NCBI RefSeq assembly: GCF_002931555.1
Contig: NZ_PSTZ01000001.1
Coordinates: 434,001 to 498,000, forward strand
Length of the DNA stretch: 64,000 nucleotides
Source: Pseudoclavibacter sp. RFBB5
GTDB lineage: Bacteria > Actinomycetota > Actinomycetes > Actinomycetales > Microbacteriaceae
Direction: 5' to 3'
Part shown: positions 24,702-33,728 of the stretch, one piece after another
Numbering within the stretch: position 1 is the first letter of the stretch
Layout: each line of letters begins with the position of its first letter
Notes under the pieces: generated by a model
The model's database searches: none
What the model saw: the letters and a program-made list of their open reading frames with translations, nothing else
What the model was told of the DNA's origin: nothing
Translations under genes and position numbers: made by a program

Positions 24702-25349
24702 ATGCCCCCACATTCCCCCGAAGAGGCTCCCCGTCCGTCGACCCTGCGCGATCTGCCGCGCGCCGCGTGGATCTCGGCACGAGCATCCACCCCGAATACG
24801 CCCCTGGCCGTGCTGTCGGTGCCGATCTACGCGTTCTCGATCGTGCCGATGACGCTTCGTGGCGGGCTCTACCTCGATGAGTCGCGCACGGGAACGGTGC
24901 TGTTCGCGCGGCGCCGACCCATCCGCGATGGCCTCGTGGTCGGGCTCGTCACGGCTGCGGCGTTTGCGCTCTGGGTGGCCGGCATTCTGCTGTTCGACAC
25001 CATGCTCGTGCTGCTGCTCGGGATGCTCGCCTACGCGGCGCTGCTCATCGGAGCTGTCATCGCGCTGGTGCAGCCGGGAGGGACGACGCTCTCGGCGTCC
25101 GGGCCGGAGACCCCCAAGGGGGAGCGGTGGATGGTCGCGGCGCTGGCGCAGCTTCCCGGCACCCGCATGACCGCGGTGATGCTCGCGAGGCGCCTGATCG
25201 AGCAGGCACCGCCCGGCTCGATCCTGGTCGCGGCCGCGGCGACGGATGCGCTGCACGAGCGCTACGTGCGCGCCGGCTTCACGGCGGGGCGGGCACGGCG
25301 CGTCTATCGCCTCGTTCCCCCGCGGACGCAAAGAAACCCCGCCATGTAG
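24702..25349 (+). CDS. Membrane protein with possible GNAT-like C-terminal remnant
   Basis: A 215-residue protein started at ATG 24702; the frame is open further upstream without a sensible start. Residues 35-60 and 80-130 contain hydrophobic segments (VGLVTAAAFALWVAGILLF, LLLGMLAYAALLIGAVIALV). The last 75 residues are soluble (ERWMVAALAQLPGTRMTAVM, PPGSILVAAAATDALHERYV, RAGFTAGRARRVYRLVP); the LHERYVRAGF element is like the end of an N-acetyltransferase domain, where a residue pair before the final strands reads YxxxGF. A complete acetyl-CoA loop is not visible. The final codons overlap the terminator at 25334. Function unknown. Confidence 0.7.
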   Translation: MPPHSPEEAPRPSTLRDLPRAAWISARASTPNTPLAVLSVPIYAFSIVPMTLRGGLYLDESRTGTVLFARRRPIRDGLVVGLVTAAAFALWVAGILLFDTMLVLLLGMLAYAALLIGAVIALVQPGGTTLSASGPETPKGERWMVAALAQLPGTRMTAVMLARRLIEQAPPGSILVAAAATDALHERYVRAGFTAGRARRVYRLVPPRTQRNPAM

Positions 25350-25365
25350 AAGCTAGGCGGGGTTT
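25334..25365. terminator. Bidirectional terminator between protein gene and tRNA genes
   Basis: AAACCCCGCC (25334-25343) pairs with GGCGGGGTTT (25356-25365). It serves the plus-strand gene that ends at 25349, whose stop is in the loop, and the minus-strand tRNA genes, for which the TTT tract is correctly placed. Confidence 0.8.
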
Positions 25366-25368
25366 CAG

Positions 25369-25441
25369 TGGCTCCGACGGGCGTCGATCCCGTGACCTCA
25401 CGATTTTCAGTCGTGCGCTCTACCAACTGAGCTACAGAGCC
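25369..25441 (-). tRNA. tRNA-Phe (anticodon GAA)
   Basis: On the minus strand the cloverleaf folds fully: acceptor GGCTCTG with CGGAGCC and discriminator A, D-arm TAGCTCAGTTGGTAGAGC, anticodon stem CACGA/TCGTG with loop CTGAAAA, and T-loop region GGGATCGACGCCCG, where the loop reads ATCGACG rather than the usual TTCRANY start. CCA is not encoded. Confidence 0.95.
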
Positions 25442-25523
25442 GGAGGCTGTTGCCTCGTGGCGACGCACTGATGTTCGTCGCCGTTGCAAATTGCCCTCTT
25501 CGAGAAGAGGGCAAGATGCTTGG

Positions 25524-25597
25524 CGACCCTGACGGGACTTGAACCCGCGACCTCCGCCGTGACAGGGCGGCGCGCTAACCAACTGCGCTACAGGGCC
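25524..25597 (-). tRNA. tRNA-Asp (anticodon GTC)
   Basis: Minus-strand cloverleaf with acceptor GGCCCTG and CAGGGTC, discriminator G, anticodon loop CTGTCAC and T-arm CGGGTTCAAGTCCCG. Unlike its two neighbours it is followed by an encoded CCA (25521-25523). Confidence 0.96.
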
Positions 25598-25689
25598 TTA
25601 CTGTGGTGTCTCAGCCTGGGCTGATCCATCCGTATTCGATTGCGACAGTTCAATGTACAGCATCCCAGCACCTGGTGTTGTCACGACCG

Positions 25690-25762
25690 TGACCCCAACG
25701 GGATTCGAACCCGTGTTAACGCCGTGAAAGGGCGCCGTCCTAGGCCGCTAAACGATGGGGCC
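25690..25762 (-). tRNA. tRNA-Glu (anticodon TTC)
   Basis: Minus-strand cloverleaf with acceptor GGCCCCA and TGGGGTC, discriminator A, anticodon loop CTTTCAC and T-arm CGGGTTCGAATCCCG. CCA is not encoded. First of the three tRNA genes in transcription order Glu, Asp, Phe. Confidence 0.96.
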
Positions 25763-26122
25763 GAGTGCTTGTAGCTGACTTGACTACCGAGAGAAGAGCA
25801 TAGGGGCGTTTTTGGCTCGCGGCAAATCCGGTGCCGCATCGCGGCTCGTTCGGCGTGTCGCGCCGGACGTGGTCGGGTGCGCGCGCAGGCTTCCACGTAT
25901 CCGGATGTTCCCCACGAGGCGCGGGATTCCGGCCCACACGACGACCCGGTACAGGTTTCCTCACCCGGGTCTCTGTGACGCGCTAGGCAGATGTTGACAA
26001 ACTTGTTACTGTTTCTCGTGTTGTTGGTGTGAAACGAGTGACTGCAGTGGTAAATGCAGTCTCGCGTTGCCGCAGAGGCGTCCGCCTCGTTCCGCACCCA
26101 AGATCCATCACGAGGAGAGCGA
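25763..26122 (+). promoter_or_regulatory. Upstream region of the M23 peptidase gene
   Basis: A 360-bp gap between divergent tRNA-Glu and the peptidase gene. From about 25990 it is noticeably A+T richer. TTGACA at 25994-25999 is a good -35 element and overlaps the palindrome ACAAACTTGT (25997-26006), but no clear -10 follows at 16-18 bp. The ribosome site CGAGGAG is 6-8 nt before the ATG. No gene is visible in the gap. Confidence 0.4.
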
Positions 26123-27916
26123 ATGCCCGCCACCAGGAGCCGGAAGCCCCTGCGACTCCGCGACCGCTGGCGTACCCCGCTCGTGGGCGCAGCATCCGCC
26201 GCCGTGCTGGCCGCGCTTGCGCTCTCCGCCGGCCCCGCATTCGCCGCCGACGATGACTACGCCACGTGGGAAGACGTCGTCGCCGCCGAGGGCAACGTCG
26301 ACCGCCAGGAATCGCTCATCAGCGAGATCGAGCAGCAGATCGCCGACCTCGACGCAAAGGTGACCGCAGCAGCCTCCGAAGCGCAGGCCGCTGGCGAAGA
26401 GCACGGCAAGGCGCAGACCGCGTCGAGCGAGAAGTTCGCCGAGGTCACGATCCTGCAGGAGCAGGCGGATGCGGCCGAAGAGAAGGCCGCGACGTCACGC
26501 GAGAAGGCCGGTCAGCTGGCTGCCGCCATGAGCACCCGCGGCGCAGGCGACCCCAAGCTCGCCCTCTTCCTCAACCCAGGCGACGCCGACACGCTGCTCT
26601 ACCAGCTCGGCACCATCAGCAAGCTCTCCGAGCAGACCGACGGCATCTACAACCAGGCCGTCACCGAGAAGAACACGGCAGACGTCCTCGGCACCCAGGC
26701 GACAACCGCGCACGACGAGCTCGCGAAGCTCGAAGCCGACGCGAAGACCAAGTTCGACGCCGCGCAGGCCGAGCAGGTTGTCCTCCAGAACGAGAAGTAC
26801 CTCGCCGACAACAAGAAGGCCGACCTCCAGGCCATGCTCGCGCCGCTCAAGGAGAAGCGCGACGTCACCGCCAGCGACTACGCAGCCGGTGAGAAGCTCC
26901 GCCAGGAGCAGGTCGCGCAGACGAACCGCGAGCGTGCAGAAGCCGCGGCCGCCTACCAGGAAGAGGCGTACCAGCAGGCCGTCGCCGACGCTGAAGCAGC
27001 CGGCGTCCAGGCGCCAGCCAAGCCCGACATCTCCACGGACGTCCCAGAGGCATCCGCCCCGCTCGCGCCAGCAGACCCGACGGACACCTCTGTCGCCCCG
27101 GAGTCGCTGCGCCCGCCGGCACAGGCTGCACCTCCTCGCCAGCCCTCTGCTCCGCCGACGGCCACGGCAGACCCGACTGCGCCGGTCGCGCCCCAGCAGC
27201 CGACCACTCCCGCCGAGTCGCCCGCCCCGAACCCTGACCCCGTCACGCCAGCGCCGACCACGGACCCAGCGCCGACCACGGCCCCGGAGCCGACGCGGGC
27301 CCCGGAACCGACGCAGGCCCCGGAGCCGACGACCGCGCCGCCGACCACGGCACCCGAGCCCGACCCGACGAAGCCCGACATCGAGATCCTCCCCGAGGAA
27401 CCGCAGAAGCCTGACGTCGAGCTCGAGCCGGAGCCCGAACCCGAGCCCGAGGTTGTCGCACCGACCACTCCGGAGACCCCGAGCGGCGTGCTGGCCGGCT
27501 ACTACGGACCGATCAGCAGCGGCGTCGTCACCGACGAGTACGGCATGCGCCTGCACCCGATCTTCGGCACCTACCGCATGCACAACGGCCTCGACCTCGG
27601 CGTCAACGGCGGCACCTGCGGAGCCCCGCTCTACGCAGTGCACAGCGGCACGATCACCTACGCCGGCTACAACGGCGGGTTCGGCAACCACGTCGTGCTC
27701 GACTTCGGCAACGGCACCCAGGTCTCCTACTCGCACATCATGGACGGTGGCATCAACGTCTACGTCGGCCAGACCGTGAACGCCGGTGACGTGCTCGCCT
27801 ACGCCGGAACCACCGGTTCCTCCACGGGCTGCCACCTGCACTTCGAGCTGAAGTACTGGGGCACCCTGATGGACCCGAAGCCGTGGCTCGCCTCGGCAGG
27901 CATCTACTACTACTGA
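26123..27916 (+). CDS. Secreted coiled-coil M23 family metallopeptidase
   Basis: A 597-residue exported protein. ATG 26123 follows AGGAG; the signal peptide ends at AGPAFA before ADDDYA (about residue 40). Residues 45-300 are a long Ala/Glu/Lys coiled coil (QESLISEIEQQIADLDAKV and onward), as in EnvC- or RipA-like cell-separation proteins. Residues 310-460 are a Pro/Thr/Glu linker with PAPTTDPAPTTAPEP-type repeats, likely wall spanning. Residues 470-597 are the peptidase domain with zinc motifs HNGLDLG (about 486) and HLHFE (about 571). It probably cuts peptidoglycan cross-links at division, and the coiled coil may control access to the active site. Confidence 0.92.
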   Translation: MPATRSRKPLRLRDRWRTPLVGAASAAVLAALALSAGPAFAADDDYATWEDVVAAEGNVDRQESLISEIEQQIADLDAKVTAAASEAQAAGEEHGKAQTASSEKFAEVTILQEQADAAEEKAATSREKAGQLAAAMSTRGAGDPKLALFLNPGDADTLLYQLGTISKLSEQTDGIYNQAVTEKNTADVLGTQATTAHDELAKLEADAKTKFDAAQAEQVVLQNEKYLADNKKADLQAMLAPLKEKRDVTASDYAAGEKLRQEQVAQTNRERAEAAAAYQEEAYQQAVADAEAAGVQAPAKPDISTDVPEASAPLAPADPTDTSVAPESLRPPAQAAPPRQPSAPPTATADPTAPVAPQQPTTPAESPAPNPDPVTPAPTTDPAPTTAPEPTRAPEPTQAPEPTTAPPTTAPEPDPTKPDIEILPEEPQKPDVELEPEPEPEPEVVAPTTPETPSGVLAGYYGPISSGVVTDEYGMRLHPIFGTYRMHNGLDLGVNGGTCGAPLYAVHSGTITYAGYNGGFGNHVVLDFGNGTQVSYSHIMDGGINVYVGQTVNAGDVLAYAGTTGSSTGCHLHFELKYWGTLMDPKPWLASAGIYYY

Positions 27917-27947
27917 TCCCCGCTCGCACTGGCTGACCCAGCGCGCG

Positions 27948-27989
27948 CAGAAGGGCGGCTCCTCGCTTCGGCGGGGAGCCGCCCTTCTG
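27948..27989 (+). terminator. Terminator of the M23 peptidase gene
   Basis: CAGAAGGGCGGCTCC (27948-27962) pairs perfectly with GGAGCCGCCCTTCTG (27975-27989), 32 bp after the stop codon. Confidence 0.85.
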
Positions 27990-28039
27990 CGTCTGACGTC
28001 GGCGGCGGTTGCCTGTGGGACGATCCTTGCGCTCGACGT

Positions 28040-28119
28040 CTGTCCAACATCAGTGCGACTTCGCGCGATTCCGGACCTTAGGGGCCGCAGATCCCCGATA
28101 TTGCACTCATGTTGGACAG
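28040..28119. repeat. Long-loop palindrome between convergent genes
   Basis: CTGTCCAACATCAGTGC (28040-28056) and GCACTCATGTTGGACAG (28103-28119) are complementary but for one base and enclose a 46-bp spacer with its own short GGGG/CCCC pairing. True terminators flank it on both sides (27948 and 28150), so a third termination signal is not needed. Confidence 0.65.
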
Positions 28120-28149
28120 CCGCAGCCGCAGCGTGCACCAGGCGCACGA

Positions 28150-28182
28150 AGAGCCCCGCATCCACGTGGGATGCGGGGCTCT
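28150..28182 (-). terminator. Terminator of ppa
   Basis: AGAGCCCCGCATCC (28150-28163) pairs perfectly with GGATGCGGGGCTCT (28169-28182) around a 5-nt loop, 37 bp beyond the ppa stop on the minus strand. Confidence 0.85.
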
Positions 28183-28218
28183 CGTCAGCCTGCCGCCGGA
28201 CGAACCGGCGAACGGTGC

Positions 28219-28707
28219 CTACTCGGCTGGCTTGTACTGCGCGATGGAGCGCTCGATGATCGCCTCGGCGGCGGCAGCGTCGCCCCAGGCCTCGACCTTG
28301 ACCCACTTGCCGGGCTCGAGGTCCTTGTAGTGCTCGAAGAAGTGCTTGAGCTGGTCCTTGGTCGAGTCGTCGACGTCGCCGAGGTCCTGGATCTTGGCCC
28401 AGCGGGGGTCCTTCGCGGGCACGCAGAGGATCTTGTCGTCTCCGCCCGCCTCGTCTGCCATGTTGAGCACGCCGACGGGGCGCACCTTGAGGCCGACGCC
28501 GGGGAAGAGCGGGTACTCGAGCAGCACGAGCGCGTCGAGGGGGTCGCCGTCGTCGGCGAGGGTGTGCTCGAAGAAGCCGTAGTCGACGGGGTACACGAAC
28601 GGCGTGAAGAGCACGCGGTCGAGGAAGACGCGGCCGGTCTCGTGGTCGACCTCGTACTTGTTGTGGCTTCCGCGTGGGATTTCGATGACGACGTCGTAGC
28701 TGCCCAT
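28219..28707 (-). CDS. ppa: Inorganic pyrophosphatase
   Basis: A 162-residue family I soluble pyrophosphatase, which hydrolyses diphosphate and so pulls biosynthetic reactions forward. The signature is present: [20 protein letters not shown], then [20 protein letters not shown], and the metal-binding [19 protein letters not shown]. The usual length for bacterial forms. It is transcribed alone on the minus strand and ends at a clear hairpin. In many actinomycetes ppa lies beside tilS, hpt and ftsH, as here. Confidence 0.97.
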   Translation of the reverse strand: MGSYDVVIEIPRGSHNKYEVDHETGRVFLDRVLFTPFVYPVDYGFFEHTLADDGDPLDALVLLEYPLFPGVGLKVRPVGVLNMADEAGGDDKILCVPAKDPRWAKIQDLGDVDDSTKDQLKHFFEHYKDLEPGKWVKVEAWGDAAAAEAIIERSIAQYKPAE

Positions 28708-28944
28708 GGCGCTCCTTCGTTGCGCCTGGCGGCGCTCATTCTCTGTGGCTTGTCGGCGGGGCCCTGTGGGGCGCTGCTCGCCGCACGAAACCGTTGGTCT
28801 CGTTCGGCTTCAGGGTAGTGGATGCGCCTCGGTTGGGGGTGCGGATGCGCGCTTTCCGTCGGCATCGGCGGCGGCCGTTGCCTGCGCCTCGCCTTGTGAC
28901 GCTCCGCTGGAGCGGCGGCGACGGATCGTGGCATGCTGGTCTGC

Positions 28945-29205
28945 ATGGCTGATCTCAAGGAAGCGCTGCACCTCGATCCGTTCATCCCGCTTCGGGAGGG
29001 GACGGGCCAGGCGCTTCCGCACGCGTTGTCGCTTGGGACGGCTCTTGTCGCCGGCGTGCAGTTCACCCTCCTCGCCGCGGCGCTCTTGAGTCTCGTGCGT
29101 CGCAAGCCGACCGAGGTGCGGGGTTCGCGACTCGCGTGGGGTGCGTTCTCGCTCGTGAACTTCGTGGGTCCGATCTCTTACTTCCTCTTCGGCCGCAAGC
29201 GTTGA
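28945..29205 (+). CDS. Small membrane protein with PLDc_N domain
   Basis: An 86-residue protein started at ATG 28945 (a second ATG is four codons upstream). It has two hydrophobic segments, SLGTALVAGVQFTLLAAALL and WGAFSLVNFVGPISYFLFGR. The ending NFVGPISYFLFGRKR is the typical close of the PLDc_N (phospholipase D N-terminal-like) membrane module, which also occurs alone in small proteins of unknown role. It precedes tilS by 95 bp on the same strand. Confidence 0.8.
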   Translation: MADLKEALHLDPFIPLREGTGQALPHALSLGTALVAGVQFTLLAAALLSLVRRKPTEVRGSRLAWGAFSLVNFVGPISYFLFGRKR

Positions 29206-29300
29206 GCCTGCTGCCCGCCACCGCGCCTCGCCGCACCTTCGGCGGCGCTTGTTGCGGCTCCGAGCGTGACGGTTCGCGCGGGCGCGTTTAGGCTGTACCT

Positions 29301-30329
29301 GTGTCAGATCGCCCTCGCCTCACTCCAGCAGTCGCCGACCTTCGCCGAGCCGTCCGTGGTTCGCTCCTCGGGCGTGTGCAAAAGGGCGACCGTGTGCTCG
29401 TCGCCTTGAGTGGCGGACCCGACTCTCTCGCTCTTGCCGCTGCCGCCGTCTTCGAGGCCAAGCGCCTCGAGGTCGAGGCCGGCGCGATCATCATCGACCA
29501 CGACCTGCAGGAGGGTTCGGCGAAGATCGCCGAGCACGCTGCGGAGCAGGCGGCTGAGCTTGGCCTCGCCCCGGTGAGCGTCGTGCGCGTCAATGTCGAG
29601 GACCTGGGGGCCGGCCCTGAGGCGTCTGCCCGCGTGGCCCGCTACGAGGCCATCGAGGCCGTGCGCGTCGAGACCGGCGCATCCTGGGTGCTGCTCGGCC
29701 ACACGCTCGACGACCAGGCCGAGACGGTGCTGCTGGGCCTCGCTCGCGGCTCCGGCGCGAAGAGCCTGCACGGTATGGCGCCCGTCACGGGAACGCTGCT
29801 GCGCCCGCTGCTCGGCCTGCACCGCCAGGTGACGGTCCAGGCGTGCGAAGACCAGGGCATCACGCCGTGGATCGACCCGCACAACAGCGACCCCGCCTAC
29901 ACCCGCGTCCGCGTGCGCGACACGGTGCTGCCGCTCCTCGAGAAGGAGCTCGGCCCCGGCATCTCCGAGGCGCTCGCCCGCACGGCGACGACGCTCCGCG
30001 AAGACTCGGAGACGCTCGATGCGCTTGCTCTCGAGTGGGCGCACGAGATCGTGAACACCGATGATGACGGCCGCATCTCCCTCGACGTCGGCGGCATCGT
30101 CGCGCAGCCTCCCGCGCTGCGCCAGCGCATCTGCCGCATCGTCGCCGAGCAGGGCTTCGGCGTCTCCCTCACGCGTCGCCACACGATGGCCGTCACGGCC
30201 CTCGCGACGGAGTGGCGCGGTCAGGGCCCGGTCGACCTCCCCGGAATCCGGGTGGAGCGCGAGAAGGGTCGCATCCTGTTCGGTGCGACGGCCTCCGCGC
30301 ACGACGACCACCTTGACGAGACCGCCTAG
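29301..30329 (+). CDS. tilS: tRNA(Ile)-lysidine synthase
   Basis: A 342-residue cytoplasmic enzyme that converts cytidine 34 of the CAU-anticodon isoleucine tRNA to lysidine, so that it reads AUA. The PP-loop ATP motif ALSGGPDSLALA lies near residue 37 and is followed by IIDHDLQEGS, GHTLDDQAETVLLGLARGSG, and LLRPLLGLHRQ with NSDPAYTRVRVRDTVLP. It has the short form without the far C-terminal domain of E. coli TilS. The start is GTG 29301. The next gene is hpt, 64 bp away on the same strand, as in many bacteria. Confidence 0.95.
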   Translation: MSDRPRLTPAVADLRRAVRGSLLGRVQKGDRVLVALSGGPDSLALAAAAVFEAKRLEVEAGAIIIDHDLQEGSAKIAEHAAEQAAELGLAPVSVVRVNVEDLGAGPEASARVARYEAIEAVRVETGASWVLLGHTLDDQAETVLLGLARGSGAKSLHGMAPVTGTLLRPLLGLHRQVTVQACEDQGITPWIDPHNSDPAYTRVRVRDTVLPLLEKELGPGISEALARTATTLREDSETLDALALEWAHEIVNTDDDGRISLDVGGIVAQPPALRQRICRIVAEQGFGVSLTRRHTMAVTALATEWRGQGPVDLPGIRVEREKGRILFGATASAHDDHLDETA

Positions 30330-30393
30330 CTTCACCCGTTCCGCCGCACACCACGTTCGTCTTCTCGAGCGCTGAAACACCCCAGGAGCCAGG

Positions 30394-30951
<558 letters not shown>

Positions 30952-31106
30952 GCGGGGTAGCGCGACCCGGTGCATCCGCGCGCCTTCAGCGAACACTGGA
31001 GACCCGTGTCGGTGGTGCCGAGTACCATGACTTTCGATCGCGCGCCCCGGTGCGCTGGCGAAGAACCGGCTGAAAGGCACCGAGCACGCCACTCGAGTCT
31101 CGACTT

Positions 31107-33083
31107 ATGAAGCAAGTTACCAAGATCCTCAAGAGCCCGATCTTCATCGTGGTGCTCGCCGTGCTGGTCATCGGCCTCGGCTTCAGCCTCATCAACGGCA
31201 GCGGCACCCGCGAGGTGACGACGCAGCAGGGCCTTCAGCTCCTCCAGGAGAAGAAGGCAGACAAGGTCGTCATCGTCAACGGTGACAACCGCGTCGACAT
31301 GGAGCTGGCGCAGGCCGACCCCGAATACGGCCAGAATGTCCAGTTCTACTTCGTGGATGCGCGCGCCGACGACGTCGTGTCGGCCGTCGACACGGCTGCT
31401 CCCGCCGGTGGCTACGACGACGACGTGCCTCAGCCGAGCTGGCTGCTGTCGGCCGTCAGCATCCTCTTCCCGCTGCTGCTCATCGGCTTCTTCATCTGGA
31501 TCCTCTTCGCCGGAGGCCTGGGTGGCGGCGGTGGCCGCGGCGTCATGCAGTTCGGCAAGTCGAAGGCGAAGCTCGTCTCGAAGGAGAGCCCGCAGGTCAC
31601 GTTCGACGACGTCGCCGGTGCCAACGAGGCGCTCGAGGAGCTGCAGGAGATCAAGGAGTTCCTCAAGGAGCCGGCCAAGTTCCAGGCGGTCGGCGCCCGC
31701 ATCCCGAAGGGCGTGCTGCTGTACGGCCCTCCAGGAACCGGCAAGACCCTGCTCGCCCGCGCCGTCGCGGGTGAGGCTGGCGTGCCCTTCTACTCCATCT
31801 CGGGTTCCGACTTCGTCGAGATGTTCGTGGGTGTCGGCGCGAGCCGCGTCCGCGACCTGTTCGAGCAGGCCAAGCAGAACTCGCCCGCCATCATCTTCGT
31901 CGACGAGATCGACGCCGTCGGTCGTCACCGTGGCGTCGGCATCGGCGGCGGCAACGACGAGCGCGAGCAGACCCTCAACCAGCTGCTGGTCGAGATGGAC
32001 GGCTTCGACGGCTCGACGAACGTCATCCTCATCGCCGCGACGAACCGTCCGGACGTGCTCGACCCGGCGCTTCTGCGGCCAGGCCGCTTCGACCGCCAGA
32101 TCGGCGTCGACGCGCCAGACCTCGACGGCCGCGCCCGCATCCTGGGCGTGCACGCCAAGGGCAAGCCGCTGTCGCAGGACGTCGACCTTCGCGTCATCGC
32201 GCGCAAGACGCCCGGCTTCACGGGTGCCGACCTCGCGAACGTGCTCAACGAGGCGGCGCTGCTCACGGCCCGCTCGAACGCGCAGATCATCGACAACGAG
32301 GCCCTCGACGAGGCGGTCGACCGCGTCATCGCCGGTCCGCAGCGTCGCAGCCGCGTCATGAACGACCAGGAGCGCCTCATCACGGCGTACCACGAGGGCG
32401 GCCACGCCCTCGCCGCCGCCGCGATGCGCCACACCGACCCGGTGACGAAGATCACGATCCTCCCGCGCGGTCGCGCCCTCGGCTACACGATGGTGCTTCC
32501 GCTGGAAGACAAGTACTCGGTCACCCGCAACGAGCTCCTCGACCAGCTGTCGTACGCCATGGGCGGCCGCGTCGCGGAGGAGATCGTGTTCCACGACCCC
32601 ACGACGGGCGCATCCAACGACATCGAGAAGGCCACGAAGACGGCCCGCAAGATGGTCACCGAGTACGGAATGACCGCATCCGTCGGCTCCGTGAAGCTCG
32701 GGGAATCCTCCGCTGAGACGGTCTACGGGCAGCAGGCCGGCGCAGGTCGCAACTACTCGGAGTCGGTCGCCGAGACCGTCGACCGCGAGGTGCGCCTCCT
32801 CATCGAGCAGGCGCACGACGAGGCGTGGAAGGTCATCAACGACAACCGCGACATCCTCGACCAGCTCGCGGCCGAGCTCCTTGAGAAGGAGACGCTCGAC
32901 CACGTTCGGCTGGAAGAGATCTTCGCGCCCGTGCGCAAGCTGCCCGAGCGCCCGCAGTGGCTCTCCAGCCCCGACCGGCCCGTGAGCGCGCTGCCGCCCG
33001 TGCCGCTCAAGCCGCACATCCCGGTCGACCAGATGGACCCGATCGAGCACGCTCAGGATGGCGGCGCCGAGCTCGGCTTCTAA
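31107..33083 (+). CDS. ftsH: ATP-dependent zinc metalloprotease FtsH
   Basis: A 658-residue membrane protease. It has two membrane segments (around residues 11-29 and 110-133) with a small extracytoplasmic domain between them, an AAA+ ATPase with Walker A GPPGTGKT (near 206), Walker [12 protein letters not shown], second region of homology [20 protein letters not shown], and the zinc motif HEGGH (near 430) with the third ligand region [13 protein letters not shown] downstream. FtsH degrades misfolded membrane proteins and some regulators. A hairpin with 19-nt arms follows its stop. Confidence 0.98.
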   Translation: MKQVTKILKSPIFIVVLAVLVIGLGFSLINGSGTREVTTQQGLQLLQEKKADKVVIVNGDNRVDMELAQADPEYGQNVQFYFVDARADDVVSAVDTAAPAGGYDDDVPQPSWLLSAVSILFPLLLIGFFIWILFAGGLGGGGGRGVMQFGKSKAKLVSKESPQVTFDDVAGANEALEELQEIKEFLKEPAKFQAVGARIPKGVLLYGPPGTGKTLLARAVAGEAGVPFYSISGSDFVEMFVGVGASRVRDLFEQAKQNSPAIIFVDEIDAVGRHRGVGIGGGNDEREQTLNQLLVEMDGFDGSTNVILIAATNRPDVLDPALLRPGRFDRQIGVDAPDLDGRARILGVHAKGKPLSQDVDLRVIARKTPGFTGADLANVLNEAALLTARSNAQIIDNEALDEAVDRVIAGPQRRSRVMNDQERLITAYHEGGHALAAAAMRHTDPVTKITILPRGRALGYTMVLPLEDKYSVTRNELLDQLSYAMGGRVAEEIVFHDPTTGASNDIEKATKTARKMVTEYGMTASVGSVKLGESSAETVYGQQAGAGRNYSESVAETVDREVRLLIEQAHDEAWKVINDNRDILDQLAAELLEKETLDHVRLEEIFAPVRKLPERPQWLSSPDRPVSALPPVPLKPHIPVDQMDPIEHAQDGGAELGF

Positions 33084-33097
33084 ACCCCGCATGCACG

Positions 33098-33141
33098 ACG
33101 AAGAAGGTAGGTTCCCGGCGATGGGAACCTGCCTTCTTCGT
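33098..33141. terminator. Bidirectional terminator after ftsH
   Basis: ACGAAGAAGGTAGGTTCCC (33098-33116) pairs with 33123-33141, one mismatch, 6-nt loop. It lies between convergent ftsH and the small gene ending at 33174. Confidence 0.85.
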
Positions 33142-33173
33142 GTGTGCGTGCACCTGCGGTCAGGGCATGGTGG

Positions 33174-33374
33174 CTAGGAGCCGCGCGTCTTCTTGAGAGC
33201 GGCCGCCGTCACGGCGATGCTGACGACTGCGAGGGGCACGATGAGGATGCCCATCTGCAGCAGGTTCCAGCCGAACGCGAGGAACATGGCAGTCAGGAGG
33301 GCCGTGGCCACCCAGAGCGTGATGGCGAGTGGCGTGGATGCGAAGCTCCGGAAACCGGGGCGTTCGGTCGTCAT
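33174..33374 (-). CDS. Small two-segment membrane protein
   Basis: A 66-residue protein. The ATG at 33374 is preceded by GGAGGAG, a strong ribosome site, which supports this short form over the much longer frame open upstream. Two hydrophobic segments, TLWVATALLTAMFLAFGW and MGILIVPLAVVSIAVTAAAL, are followed by a basic tail KKTRGS. No family recognised. It faces ftsH across the terminator at 33098, in a place where some actinomycetes carry a small conserved membrane gene. Function unknown. Confidence 0.75.
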   Translation of the reverse strand: MTTERPGFRSFASTPLAITLWVATALLTAMFLAFGWNLLQMGILIVPLAVVSIAVTAAALKKTRGS

Positions 33375-33728
33375 AGGTGCTCCTCCGATCGTCGGTACGC
33401 ACTTCGTGGCAGCTACGCCGGGGTTTGCGTGGCCCTTCGACCCTCTCGAGGCGGGCGGTGGCCTGTCAACCTGAGGCGTTGATGCCCAGGCAACCTGCAA
33501 CCGGCACGACGTCGCTGGCCCGGTCGGGGGCGCCGTCGCGCCCGCCGCCCGCTTCCATGAGCCAGTTGCTGATGATGTCGAATCTGGATGGCTCCCCTCC
33601 GCCTCGGACGCACGCCTTCGCGTCGCCGCGCGACTCGCGCGAGTGCCGCGGGGATGCGCGCGGGCTTCGTTTCGCGGGAGGATGGAGACCGACCCGCGTT
33701 GCGGGCGCTGCGGAGTGAGGACTTGCAA
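33375..33728. other. Intergenic region between divergent genes
   Basis: 354 bp between the small membrane gene and folE. It must hold two divergent promoters, but no convincing -35/-10 pairs were found. The folE frame is open across the last 140 bp, without homology to the family. Nothing else seen. Confidence 0.4.

Noticed and set aside
25369-25762. tRNA cluster considered as an integration site
   Set aside because: No integrase, no duplicated tRNA 3' end and no composition break were found next to it.
26495-28306. A 603-codon minus-strand frame opposite the M23 peptidase, rich in Gly-Arg repeats
   Set aside because: It arises from the Pro/Thr linker codons read backwards and has no start context. 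It runs from 28306 down to 26495.
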